Of a stretch of 64,000 nucleotides of DNA, positions 51,529-59,215 are shown piece by piece; the stretch's first letter is position 1; each line of letters starts with the position of its first letter. A model generated the notes under the pieces. It did no database searches and was not told the DNA's origin. It saw only the letters and a list, made by a program, of their open reading frames with translations. The DNA comes from Novosphingobium ovatum (GTDB taxonomy: Bacteria; Pseudomonadota; Alphaproteobacteria; Sphingomonadales; Sphingomonadaceae): positions 620,001 to 684,000 of the forward strand of contig NZ_JAAAPO010000001.1 of NCBI RefSeq assembly GCF_009909235.1. The letters are read 5' to 3'. The translations under genes and the position numbers were made by a program.

Positions 51529-54176
51529 ATTACGCGCTCCTGACGCTTGGGCTGTTCAAACACCCAGCATTTGACGCTGCGCCCGGCGGGGTTGTTCACC
51601 GCCTTGGTCGCCAGCCACTTGCGCGATTTGCTGCCGCGCAGGGCCTTGCGCAGGGTGTCCATATCCGGGGTGCTGATGCCCGCGTGGCGGCAGCGCGCCT
51701 CGAAATCGTTCAGGCTGATCGCCATCAGGCTCTCGGCATCGCGGTGCTGGTTCAGGCTCTTTCCATCGCCGTGATCGGTCGCGCTTTCGCGGCTGATCAG
51801 GTAATCCACCTTCTCCCAGAATGAAGCCACGGTCGGGTGATCGCCGCCCGCGCTTTCCTGACGGTCCAGCGCCATCGCGTCGACCAGTTCCAGCGTTTGC
51901 GCCACCCATTCGGGGCGCATCGCAGGGAACAGGCCGGGCAGGCATTCCACGGCGGCGGCCAACTGGGCGTGGCACATGATCGGTCGGGCATTGTGCAGGC
52001 CCGCCACCCGCTTGGGCATCTCGGCATCGTGGATCTCGAACCGCTTGAAGAAGTGGTCGAGATATGCCGCCTCTTGCCGGACAACATGCACGATGGTCCC
52101 GCTGACATCAGTCAGAGGCCAGCGCTTAAGCTTCGTCGCGGCTTCTTTGGTCGCGGGCGACCATGATGCCTTGTCGATGCGCATCGACATCAGGCGTTCC
52201 AGCACGGCCGGAATGCCGTCGATCCGCTCGTTCTGCATCAGATAGATCGAGCCTTGGAACGGGGGAGAGTAGGTTTCGTATCCCCCCGTTTTCGCGCCGA
52301 TGGTGCGCGGTGCGCGGCCATTATACAGGACCAGCAGCTCGTTATAATCGAACTGCGCCTGACCGGTGCGCTTATCATCGTCGCGGCGGCCCTCGATCAG
52401 GCCGACCGGCAGTCCTGACACCTTGACCAATTCGCGGGCCATACCGGCGCGCGTGGTCTTGTTCGGGTCAAAGCCTTCGTATTCCAGCCTGCCGAACAGC
52501 CGCCAGAGGAATTCCACCAGTGTGGATTTCCCCGCGCCTGCCTCGCCCGTGATTTCCAGAAAGCCGAGCGACCCATCCCTTTTTCGGATCTGCACCGCAA
52601 ACAGGCTCATGGTGAAGAATGCGAGTGCGACCACGCCCTTCGCTCCCCACGCCGTCCACAGCAGAGGGAGCCAGTCGAATTTCAGCCGATCGGGATCATA
52701 GGTGATGTCGAGCAGACGCTCGGCGCTACGCAATTTGACCGCAGATTTTCCAAAGTCGAAATATTTGTCAGCATTGACCTGCTCAATGCGGCCATTTCGC
52801 ACCGCCAGATCGCCCAGCACCCAAGCCTCGTCCTCGCGGCTGTATCCGGTGAAGGCGATGGGGCGCACGACCTTCAGCCGGCGCATCTGGGTTCCCATGA
52901 TCCGGTCCAGCTGTTCGCCAGAACCTTTCCACATCCCGGCAAACGCCATCAGCCGTTTCTTGAACTCGCTGCTGTTGGCACATGCACCGTGGGTAAAGCG
53001 CGCCTTCACCGTCGGTTGATCAGGGAAATCGACCTGTAAGAAATAGTTCGTCTCATCCTCGATCTCGTCGCGTTCGCGATACAGCAGGCGGAATGCGCAG
53101 TTGGCGATCTCCTCCACCTGCACCCGGCGTTTGGGCGGATCGCTGTCTTCGTCGAATGTGACCTTGGCCCACCACAGCCGGTTGCCGTGGCGGAATTCGA
53201 ACGCGGCCACGGCAACCTTTTGGTCGGCCATCAGGATGGCCTTTTCGCGGGCGGTTTTGGCGATGGTGATCGCCCCGTTATAGCGATAGGTCGCGAACGC
53301 CTCGTCGCCCATCGGGTCTTGGCCCTCGCCATCCCAATCCAGATGGCGCAGCAGCAGGTCGTTCCAGTCCAGCTTGGTGCCCTCGCCATCGGGGCGCACC
53401 TGCATCGCCTCGGCTTCCCAGCCTTCCTTTTTCGCTCGATCGACAAAGTTTCGGGTCCATTTGACCCCGGCCGCGCCGACATCAAAGGCAAAGACCAGAC
53501 GCGGGAAATCCTTGCGGCCGATGCGCACGCATTCGGCGCGCAGTTCGGCCAGCCAGCGATCCGGCCAGACGTTGACCGACATGGCCGACACGGCCACCCG
53601 GTGCACCTGTGTCAGGGCCGTCGCGTCAAAAATCCCCTCGGCGATCAGGATTTCATCGGCGCGGGCCTGCACCTCCAGCGTGGTGGCCGGGGGCGCCCAA
53701 ACGTGGCCCTTCCAGCTGCCGCCATAGGTGAAATGGGCCTTCTTTTCGAACCGGCCCGGCTTGTCGATGATCCGTTCCCAATGGGTCTCGCCCACCTTGA
53801 ACCGCACCGTCGCGCTGGTGGCGCCGGTCTTCTGATCGCGGAACAGCTCCTGCGTATAGCTGCCGCGCAGCAGGCGCAGATCCAGCCCGCGTTCGTGCAG
53901 CAAATAGGCGTCAGCCGTCGCGGTGGGATTTTCCGGGGTGGTGGGGTGGCGTTTCGACCAATCCTCGAACAGGTCGGGCAACTGATTGCGGACGGTGTCT
54001 TCCCAGCCGCATTTTTCGATCCGGTTGCACTTGATGACCTTGGGGTCTTCGGCGGCGCAATATGCCTCCATTTTGCCGCATTGCGGGCATTTGCCCTCCT
54101 GCATCCACGCGCCCCGCGTCTTGCGGAACTGAAACCGGGCCTTCAGGCCCTTGATGATCTCGTCTGACAGGTTCAC
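51525..54176 (-). CDS. Phage primase-helicase (zinc ribbon, Toprim, AAA-type ATPase)
   Basis: 883 aa from a GTG at 54176. An N-terminal zinc ribbon (CPQCGK ... KCNRIEKCGW, about 25-57), a Toprim segment (ILIAEGIFDATAL, about 200; later DVGAAG and the D-x-N of LDWNDLL), and a C-terminal ATPase with Walker A GEAGAGKST near 545. It likely primes and unwinds prophage DNA, in the role taken by A/B in P2. A primase-helicase instead of a P2 gpA-type nickase implies a different replication mode from P2. GTGA overlap with the gene before. Confidence 0.85.
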   Translation of the reverse strand: MNLSDEIIKGLKARFQFRKTRGAWMQEGKCPQCGKMEAYCAAEDPKVIKCNRIEKCGWEDTVRNQLPDLFEDWSKRHPTTPENPTATADAYLLHERGLDLRLLRGSYTQELFRDQKTGATSATVRFKVGETHWERIIDKPGRFEKKAHFTYGGSWKGHVWAPPATTLEVQARADEILIAEGIFDATALTQVHRVAVSAMSVNVWPDRWLAELRAECVRIGRKDFPRLVFAFDVGAAGVKWTRNFVDRAKKEGWEAEAMQVRPDGEGTKLDWNDLLLRHLDWDGEGQDPMGDEAFATYRYNGAITIAKTAREKAILMADQKVAVAAFEFRHGNRLWWAKVTFDEDSDPPKRRVQVEEIANCAFRLLYRERDEIEDETNYFLQVDFPDQPTVKARFTHGACANSSEFKKRLMAFAGMWKGSGEQLDRIMGTQMRRLKVVRPIAFTGYSREDEAWVLGDLAVRNGRIEQVNADKYFDFGKSAVKLRSAERLLDITYDPDRLKFDWLPLLWTAWGAKGVVALAFFTMSLFAVQIRKRDGSLGFLEITGEAGAGKSTLVEFLWRLFGRLEYEGFDPNKTTRAGMARELVKVSGLPVGLIEGRRDDDKRTGQAQFDYNELLVLYNGRAPRTIGAKTGGYETYSPPFQGSIYLMQNERIDGIPAVLERLMSMRIDKASWSPATKEAATKLKRWPLTDVSGTIVHVVRQEAAYLDHFFKRFEIHDAEMPKRVAGLHNARPIMCHAQLAAAVECLPGLFPAMRPEWVAQTLELVDAMALDRQESAGGDHPTVASFWEKVDYLISRESATDHGDGKSLNQHRDAESLMAISLNDFEARCRHAGISTPDMDTLRKALRGSKSRKWLATKAVNNPAGRSVKCWVFEQPKRQERVI

Positions 54177-54457
54177 CGGCCGCGCCCCCGGATCAGGGCC
54201 GTGGCATAGGCGGCGATGGCCATGGTCAGGCCCGCGCCCTGCATCACCGGCGCGGCCCATGGCCACATGCGGCAGGCATGGATGATGATCAGCAGCGCGG
54301 CCAGTGTGGCCGCCAGCATCAGCGCGGCGCGATAGGCGGCCACGGCCATGTGGCGCATCGCCGCGATCTGGCGTTCCATCCGATCGATGGCGGGATTGAC
54401 CGGTGGCGCCATCGCGGCGGTGTCGATCATATATTGGGCCGGGTTTTCGTAGGACAA
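54173..54457 (-). CDS. Small prophage membrane protein
   Basis: 94 aa from a TTG at 54457 with a G-rich ribosome-binding site. Two transmembrane helices (ALMLAATLAALLIIIHAC and APVMQGAGLTMAIAAYATAL) after a short helical N-terminus. No family recognised. The 69-base gap to the ogr-like gene shows nothing. Confidence 0.6.
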   Translation of the reverse strand: MSYENPAQYMIDTAAMAPPVNPAIDRMERQIAAMRHMAVAAYRAALMLAATLAALLIIIHACRMWPWAAPVMQGAGLTMAIAAYATALIRGRGR

Positions 54458-54526
54458 AGCATCCCCCTCGGCGGGTTTGCCGCCGTGTGTGGTGTCAGAA
54501 TTTCGGGTGGTGGTGGCCGGACTGGA

Positions 54527-54901
54527 TCAGCCCGGCGGGGCAAACATGCTCAACTGATCATCGTCGTCCGCGCCGGGGCGGGGCGGCATGATCTGTGGCA
54601 CGCGGTCACGCGGGCATTCGGTCAGGTGCAGGCCGGGGCGCGGGGTGCGGCTGCGGGTATAGGTGTGGGTGAAGGTCAGCTCCATCGCGCCGGTGGTGCC
54701 GCATCCGGGGTTGCTGCAAATCACATCCATCGTTTTGACCGTGTGGGTCATGCGTTCAGACCGGCGGATGATCATCGGCGCGTCGCAATCGGGGCATGTG
54801 GCGAATGCGCGGTCCTTGGCCAGCGTGCCCCCGCTGCGCAGGCGCATTTCCAGCGGCGCGTGGATCAAAGGGCGCGCGCGCAGGTGTCCTTCGCCGCTCA
54901 T
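54527..54901 (-). CDS. Ogr/Delta-like zinc-finger late-gene activator
   Basis: 124 aa. The core CPDCDAPMIIRRSERMTHTVK ... VICSNPGCGTTGAMELTFTHTYTRSRTP (by parts) has the C-x2-C-x(n)-C-x4-C layout and the conserved R-S-E-R-M/T-x-T-V-K of P2 Ogr and P4 Delta, which activate the P2 late promoters. Here it is in the early operon, not after gene D as in P2. The ATG overlaps the cII-like stop (ATGA). Confidence 0.82.
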   Translation of the reverse strand: MSGEGHLRARPLIHAPLEMRLRSGGTLAKDRAFATCPDCDAPMIIRRSERMTHTVKTMDVICSNPGCGTTGAMELTFTHTYTRSRTPRPGLHLTECPRDRVPQIMPPRPGADDDDQLSMFAPPG

Positions 54902-55356
54902 TGCGCCGTCTCCTTACGCTCGGCCGCGTTCAGTGCGGCGATGCCGTTGGTCAGGGCCTCGATGGCCTGTTCCGCCTCCACCTTTGCCCGCATACGGATG
55001 CTGGCGGGACAGTTGGGCGTGGTCGCCTCTATCATGGCGCTGATGGCCTCGCCGGCTTCCTTTGCCGCCATGCTGCTGGCGTGGGCCAGATCGGCGTGAT
55101 GTTGCCGCCCGGCCAGATCCAGCCGCAGCGTCATCAGGCGTTGGAACGGCGCATGATCACCGCCATGGTCCATATATGCGCGGTCCAGCCGTTCGGCATC
55201 GATCATGCGGATTTCGGTCTCGCAATCGGGATCGGACCAGTACCGCACCATGCGTTCGGTCACGCCACAGATCGCGGCGCACCGGTCCCAGCCCAGCCGG
55301 GCGGCCACCTTTGTCAGGGTGTGGTGATAGGTCAGGGGTTCGCGGCGCTTTGTCAT
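54898..55356 (-). CDS. CII-like phage regulatory protein
   Basis: 152 aa. An N-terminal helix-turn-helix (KVAARLGWDRCAAICGVTERMVRYWSDP, by parts) resembling phage CII/YdaT-type regulators, then a helical C-terminal half. Second gene of the leftward early operon, overlapping the cro-like gene by ATGA. Probably a transcription activator; the exact family is not certain. Confidence 0.65.
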   Translation of the reverse strand: MTKRREPLTYHHTLTKVAARLGWDRCAAICGVTERMVRYWSDPDCETEIRMIDAERLDRAYMDHGGDHAPFQRLMTLRLDLAGRQHHADLAHASSMAAKEAGEAISAMIEATTPNCPASIRMRAKVEAEQAIEALTNGIAALNAAERKETAQ

Positions 55357-55661
55357 GCGGCGGCTCCCTTCGGAAAGTCTCGTCCATTGAAATGGGCGCG
55401 CGATGTGGTTTGATCTACACCATACCAGCGCCCGACAGGCGGCAGCTCGATGGGGTAGATGTCTGGGCGCAGATGGTGGCGCGAAACGCCGGTGGCGGCC
55501 TCAACGGCCAAGACGTGTTCGGCGGGGAGGCGCTTGGAGCTTTGAACCCATTTCCAGACCGCTGTGTGAGATGTGCCTAATTCCCGTGCCAAGGCGGATT
55601 GCGATCCTGCGCGATCCACCGCCAGCATGAGGGCTTCGTAAGGGGTGATGTCTGCAACCAT
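55353..55661 (-). CDS. Cro/YdaS-like repressor
   Basis: 102 aa. Helix-turn-helix in AVDRAGSQSALARELGTSHT then AVWKWVQSSKRLPAEHVLAVE, the Cro/YdaS pattern. First leftward gene, divergent from the S24 repressor. The ATG at 55661 sits about 8 bases past the -10 box, so the mRNA may be leaderless. An in-frame ATG 12 codons up lies beyond the promoter and is rejected. Confidence 0.83.
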   Translation of the reverse strand: MVADITPYEALMLAVDRAGSQSALARELGTSHTAVWKWVQSSKRLPAEHVLAVEAATGVSRHHLRPDIYPIELPPVGRWYGVDQTTSRAHFNGRDFPKGAAA

Positions 55662-55736
55662 GGTTGAAGGTATGAAATCCACCTTGGCTAATGTCAATAG
55701 CCAAAGTCACATGGGGCAGTCCTGCAACTTCGGTTG
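55655..55736. promoter_or_regulatory. Lysis-lysogeny switch: operators and leftward promoter
   Basis: Three dyads lie between the divergent repressor genes: CAACCATGGTTG (55655-55666, covering the cro-like start codon), TTGGCTA-N7-TAGCCAA (55684-55704) and CAAC-TTCG-GTTG (55725-55736). A perfect -35 TTGACA reads leftward at 55697-55692 inside the middle dyad, with a weak -10 CATACC 17 bp on at 55674-55669. The first and third dyads share CAAC-N4-GTTG. Confidence 0.65.
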
Positions 55737-55749
55737 TAGGGTGCTGGCG

Positions 55750-56400
55750 ATGATTCGACCCGACCGCCTTCAGGCCGCGCTAGAACGCAGGGACATGAGC
55801 CAGTCGTCATTGGCGCGCGCGGCAGGGATCAGTGCGAACATGGTCAATAAATTGATCAATGGCCGCGCGAAAAGTTCGTCCCATATCTATGAGATCGCCA
55901 CGGCGTTAGATGTGTCACCAGCCTATCTATCCGGTGAGGTCGAGGATTTTGGCGAGACTGGTGTGACGCGCATCATCGCGCCAGTTGATCATGATTTGGT
56001 CGAATTACCGGAATTGGATCTGGCCTTTGGCATGGGCGCCACCTTCATGGACATGCCGGTCACGGCCCAGCGCGCACAATTTTCACGCCGTTGGTTGCAG
56101 AATTTCACAACTACATCTCCTGACAAATTATACTTTGCGCGGGGGGCTGGCGACTCGATGATGCCGACCATTCTGGATTGCGACATTCTGCTCATTGATA
56201 CCTCCGAAACCACAATGCGCGTGGCGGATCAGATTTGGGCGCTGTCCTATTGCGGGCTGGGGATGATCAAGCGGCTTCGTTATACAAAGGACGCTGGGGT
56301 GCGGATCATGTCCGACAACCCCCATGTCCGCGAAGATGTCGCCTATGACGGCGAATTGCACCTGCTGGGCCGGGTTGTCGCTATCGTTCGGAAAATCTGA
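55750..56400 (+). CDS. CI-type prophage repressor with S24 peptidase domain
   Basis: 216 aa. N-terminal HTH_3 (ERRDMSQSSLARAAGISANMV then NKLINGRAKSS) and a C-terminal LexA/S24 domain with nucleophile Ser in AGDSMMPTI and general-base Lys in GLGMIKRLRY. It would repress the early promoters and be cleaved on RecA activation. The ATG at 55750 lies past the operators, so upstream in-frame Mets are rejected. Confidence 0.92.
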   Translation: MIRPDRLQAALERRDMSQSSLARAAGISANMVNKLINGRAKSSSHIYEIATALDVSPAYLSGEVEDFGETGVTRIIAPVDHDLVELPELDLAFGMGATFMDMPVTAQRAQFSRRWLQNFTTTSPDKLYFARGAGDSMMPTILDCDILLIDTSETTMRVADQIWALSYCGLGMIKRLRYTKDAGVRIMSDNPHVREDVAYDGELHLLGRVVAIVRKI

Positions 56401-56409
56401 GGGGGCATT

Positions 56410-57024
56410 GTGGGCATTCGGTCGTGGCTCGGTGAAATCAAAGCGAAGTTAGACGCCGCCGCATTAGAGAGCAAAAAGCGAGAGCAGGAGCGAAAAACGA
56501 GCCTTGCGAAAAAGCGCGAAGAGGATCGTCAAGCTGAGGCGCTGATGGTCGAAATACGCGCGAAATGGGCCATAGACGAGGCGAAGGGGACGGATGGCAG
56601 ACTGCAAGAGCACTATGATGCCATGCAGGCCGGAAAAATCTCGCTTGAGGACTATAAATCGCAAATTGAGCTGGAGATCGATCTGGCAAAAATCGAGATT
56701 GAAAGCCTTCGTAATTCGCGCCGGGATATGGATCGTGACGATTACGAGGCACAGCGAGAAAAGGCGGATGAGGATCTTGAAGCTGGAAAGTGGCGCCTCG
56801 GGTGGGTGAATAGACAGATCCGTGAAAAAGGGGATAGGCCTGAATGGATGGGTAAATCTGGGAAGTGGGCCAGATTTCAGTACGCCGATGCAGATGGTGA
56901 AATCAAAACGCACGACATATCCATGTGGAAGGCATATTCAAAAGAAGTGCGCGGCTGGGTGAGAAAGTCAAAAAGTGAGGTTGGGTTTAGCTACGACAAG
57001 ATTACCAATTGGCAGGCAGGATAG
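56410..57024 (+). CDS. Prophage cargo gene: charged coiled-coil protein, unrecognised
   Basis: 204 aa from a GTG 9 bases after the repressor stop. Strongly charged and almost fully helical over residues 1-125 (KKREQERKTSLAKKREEDRQ, then EIDLAKIEIESLRNSRRDMD), with a C-terminal part holding Trp-rich WMGKSGKWARFQYADADGEI. Visibly richer in A and T than its neighbours, suggesting separate origin. Being read with the repressor, it is likely expressed in the lysogen. Function unknown; a superinfection or defence role is only positional inference. Confidence 0.7.
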   Translation: MGIRSWLGEIKAKLDAAALESKKREQERKTSLAKKREEDRQAEALMVEIRAKWAIDEAKGTDGRLQEHYDAMQAGKISLEDYKSQIELEIDLAKIEIESLRNSRRDMDRDDYEAQREKADEDLEAGKWRLGWVNRQIREKGDRPEWMGKSGKWARFQYADADGEIKTHDISMWKAYSKEVRGWVRKSKSEVGFSYDKITNWQAG

Positions 57025-57027
57025 TAG

Positions 57028-57100
57028 CCAAGCCCCCTCAAACGTCAGCTTTTGCGTCATGCCGCTGGCGCCGATGCAGGTTTCGATGCTGTCGATCAGC
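57028..57100 (-). pseudogene. Relic of the 3' end of tail gene D
   Basis: 73 bases match the 3' end of gene D at 57819-57891 with 5 differences, in the same orientation. They would encode the last residues LIDSIETCIGASGMTQKLTF of a D protein, but its stop codon TAG is TGG here. The relic lies directly after the 56410-57024 gene, as though D once ended there. Confidence 0.85.
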
Positions 57101-57123
57101 TATCTAGATCGTGAGAATATCTT

Positions 57124-57822
57124 GTGCCCAAAAAGCCAGAGTGGAATGAAACCCCTTGCCCTTGGTGCAAGGAACCCATTGCGATCGCGGCGGTGCGTTG
57201 CCCGCATTGTCAGCAGACATTTACTGATGCCGAAATCGTTAAGCGGAAAAGCGATCACCGCACTGCGTTTGGGCTGGGCTGCTTATTGCTGTTGCTAATT
57301 ATTGGGGCGTTGTCGTGGTGCACCAGTCGTTCGGATAATGATGAACCCATTACAATCGCCACTTCGTCGGCGGCACCTTCGCCTTCGCCGGTCGAGGCAG
57401 AAGTGAGCGATGCAACCCTGCAGCAAGCGAGGACCGAGGCCGAGGCGAATTGGGAACAGATCCTACTGCCCAAATACGCACCAGAGGCGCCGGTCACAGG
57501 ATTGTGTCAGGACGCGATGTGCGAGACCACTAGGGTGAAGTTTTCGCGCAGTGACTGGCCTAAGGCGTGGCGTGGTGATTATCAGGGGCAACGCAATGCG
57601 GCGTATTGTCGCACCACGGGTTGCGATGGAGCCGTGATAATTGACAAGATCGATGGATGTGCGTGGCGCTTGGTGATCGGCAGTATGAATGCCGTGGCTG
57701 CGCAGGACGTGGACGCGTCCAGTCTGGTGTCAGATTGTGGGCGATTGAATGAGACCAGCCGTGAAATGGCGGCAACCAAGGCAGACACATACATCACTAT
57801 GATCAAACGGGGACGCCCCTAA
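57124..57822 (+). CDS. Prophage cargo gene: double zinc-knuckle membrane protein, unrecognised
   Basis: 232 aa from a GTG. N-terminal zinc ribbon (CPWCKEP ... CPHCQQTF, residues 12-31), one transmembrane helix (FGLGCLLLLLIIGALSW, about 50-66), a Ser/Pro linker and an extracytoplasmic domain of about 130 residues with seven cysteines (LCQDAMCETT, YCRTTGCDG, DGCAWRLV, SDCGRL). Its TAA overlaps the gene D stop by 2 bases on the other strand. It is enclosed by the two copies of the D 3' end, so it is an inserted cassette. Role unknown; envelope-located exclusion factor is a hypothesis. Confidence 0.7.
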   Translation: MPKKPEWNETPCPWCKEPIAIAAVRCPHCQQTFTDAEIVKRKSDHRTAFGLGCLLLLLIIGALSWCTSRSDNDEPITIATSSAAPSPSPVEAEVSDATLQQARTEAEANWEQILLPKYAPEAPVTGLCQDAMCETTRVKFSRSDWPKAWRGDYQGQRNAAYCRTTGCDGAVIIDKIDGCAWRLVIGSMNAVAAQDVDASSLVSDCGRLNETSREMAATKADTYITMIKRGRP

Positions 57823-58814
57823 GCCCCCTCGAACGTCAGCTTTTGCGTCATGCCGCTGGCGCCCATGTGGGTTTCGATGCTGTCGATCAGCCATTTGGTG
57901 GCGGTGACGGCATCGGACCAGCCCGACAGGGTGACGCGCTGATTTGGCCGCAGCGTGCAATCGGCCAGCCCCAGATCATATTCAAACGTCCGTTTGCCCC
58001 GCGCGCGCTGTGACGCGGCGGATTTGGCGGCCTGTTCCGCCTCGGCCTTGGTGGCATAGACGCGTTTCAGGCGGTGGCGGTTATCGCCCCCCGTCGATAC
58101 CGTTTTGCGCTGGCCGGTGGCGTGGTCGTGGTATTGCGCCTCTGCGCCATCCTGTGCGTTGCGGTCGGCCGCGACGAAACGCCATGCCCACCCGGCGTTA
58201 CGGGTGATGGTGGCGGCGGGGATCGTCTTGCCGCTGGCCGTGGTTTCGCTGCCCATGGGCATGAACACCAGCCGCCGGTCCTTCCACGTGGCTAGTGCGT
58301 CAAAACGGCGGCCCAGATCCTGAACTAGCGCCATGTCCGATTTGTTGTTCTGTTCCAGCGATGCAATGGGCAGGGCGGCCAGATCGGGGTGGATGCTGAC
58401 CGTGCCATTGTTGCGCGTGGCGATTTCGGTCAGGACCGCGCCCAACGTGGTGTCATGCCAGGCGCGCGTGCGGCGGCGCGATGCCGTGCTACCCAGATCG
58501 GTGGCGCGGGCGCGGATGGTGATCTTGTCCGGGGGGCCGCTCTCCTCCACCTCGTCCACCTTGAACCGGCCCTTGTTGATCAGGCCGATGGCCACCTGTT
58601 CGCCACTGGTCCATCCCATCTCCAGCTTCAGGATCTTGCCCTTGGGCGGGGCGGGCAACCGGCCATCGTGGTTGTGCAGCGTCAGCTCCAGCGTGTCGGC
58701 CTCGCCTCCGCGCTTTTCCGACAGGGTCATTTCGATCAGCCGCGGATTGACGCCGCTGGCCAGATCGGTGCCATCGGGCAGGGTCAGGCGGATGGCGGGG
58801 ACATTGGGCTGCAT
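57819..58814 (-). CDS. D: P2 gpD-like tail/late control protein
   Basis: 331 aa. The gpD fold (a baseplate-hub, VgrG/gp27-like domain) is seen in SEKRGGEADTLELTLHNHDG, KILKLEMGWTSGE, FKVDEVEESGPPDKITIRAR, and the C-terminal LADCTLRPNQRVTLSGWSD. Last gene of the leftward late operon. Its 71-73 last bases are duplicated at 57028-57100. Starts one base inside the gpU end. Confidence 0.92.
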   Translation of the reverse strand: MQPNVPAIRLTLPDGTDLASGVNPRLIEMTLSEKRGGEADTLELTLHNHDGRLPAPPKGKILKLEMGWTSGEQVAIGLINKGRFKVDEVEESGPPDKITIRARATDLGSTASRRRTRAWHDTTLGAVLTEIATRNNGTVSIHPDLAALPIASLEQNNKSDMALVQDLGRRFDALATWKDRRLVFMPMGSETTASGKTIPAATITRNAGWAWRFVAADRNAQDGAEAQYHDHATGQRKTVSTGGDNRHRLKRVYATKAEAEQAAKSAASQRARGKRTFEYDLGLADCTLRPNQRVTLSGWSDAVTATKWLIDSIETHMGASGMTQKLTFEGA

Positions 58815-59215
58815 CAGGCCATCCGTTTTAGTTCAAGGGTAAAGGCGATGGCGCGCGGGATGCCGCCGGCCATGATCGCCTGATAGGCCCGATCCAGACT
58901 GATGATCGCAAAATGGCCCAGCACATTGCCCATGCCGTCTAGCAGCGGCCAATAGGCGCCGGTGTCGGCCATCTGTTCCAGCGTGGTCAGGGCCGAATAT
59001 GTGCCCGCGATTTCCGGGACGACGATGCCAGACAGGCTTACGGCGGTTTCGCCCGGCCCGACGAATTGCGATGCGGGCAGGGCCATGAACCGTTCGGTCT
59101 GTTCATGGCGCCACCCGATGCGATGGGTGAACGTGTCATAGGCGGCGGTGTCCATGCCAAACACAAACATGCCCAGCGTCATCAGATGCGCGGGCGACAG
59201 GGCGGCCGATGCCAT
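58814..59215 (-). CDS. U: P2 gpU-like tail protein
   Basis: 133 aa. LGMFVFGMDTAAYDTFTHRI and WRHEQTERF ... GRPA-like segment, with PGETAVSLSGIVVPEIAGTY, are the gpU landmarks. Part of the tail tip/terminator of contractile-tail phages. One-base overlaps with T and D. Confidence 0.92.
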   Translation of the reverse strand: MASAALSPAHLMTLGMFVFGMDTAAYDTFTHRIGWRHEQTERFMALPASQFVGPGETAVSLSGIVVPEIAGTYSALTTLEQMADTGAYWPLLDGMGNVLGHFAIISLDRAYQAIMAGGIPRAIAFTLELKRMA

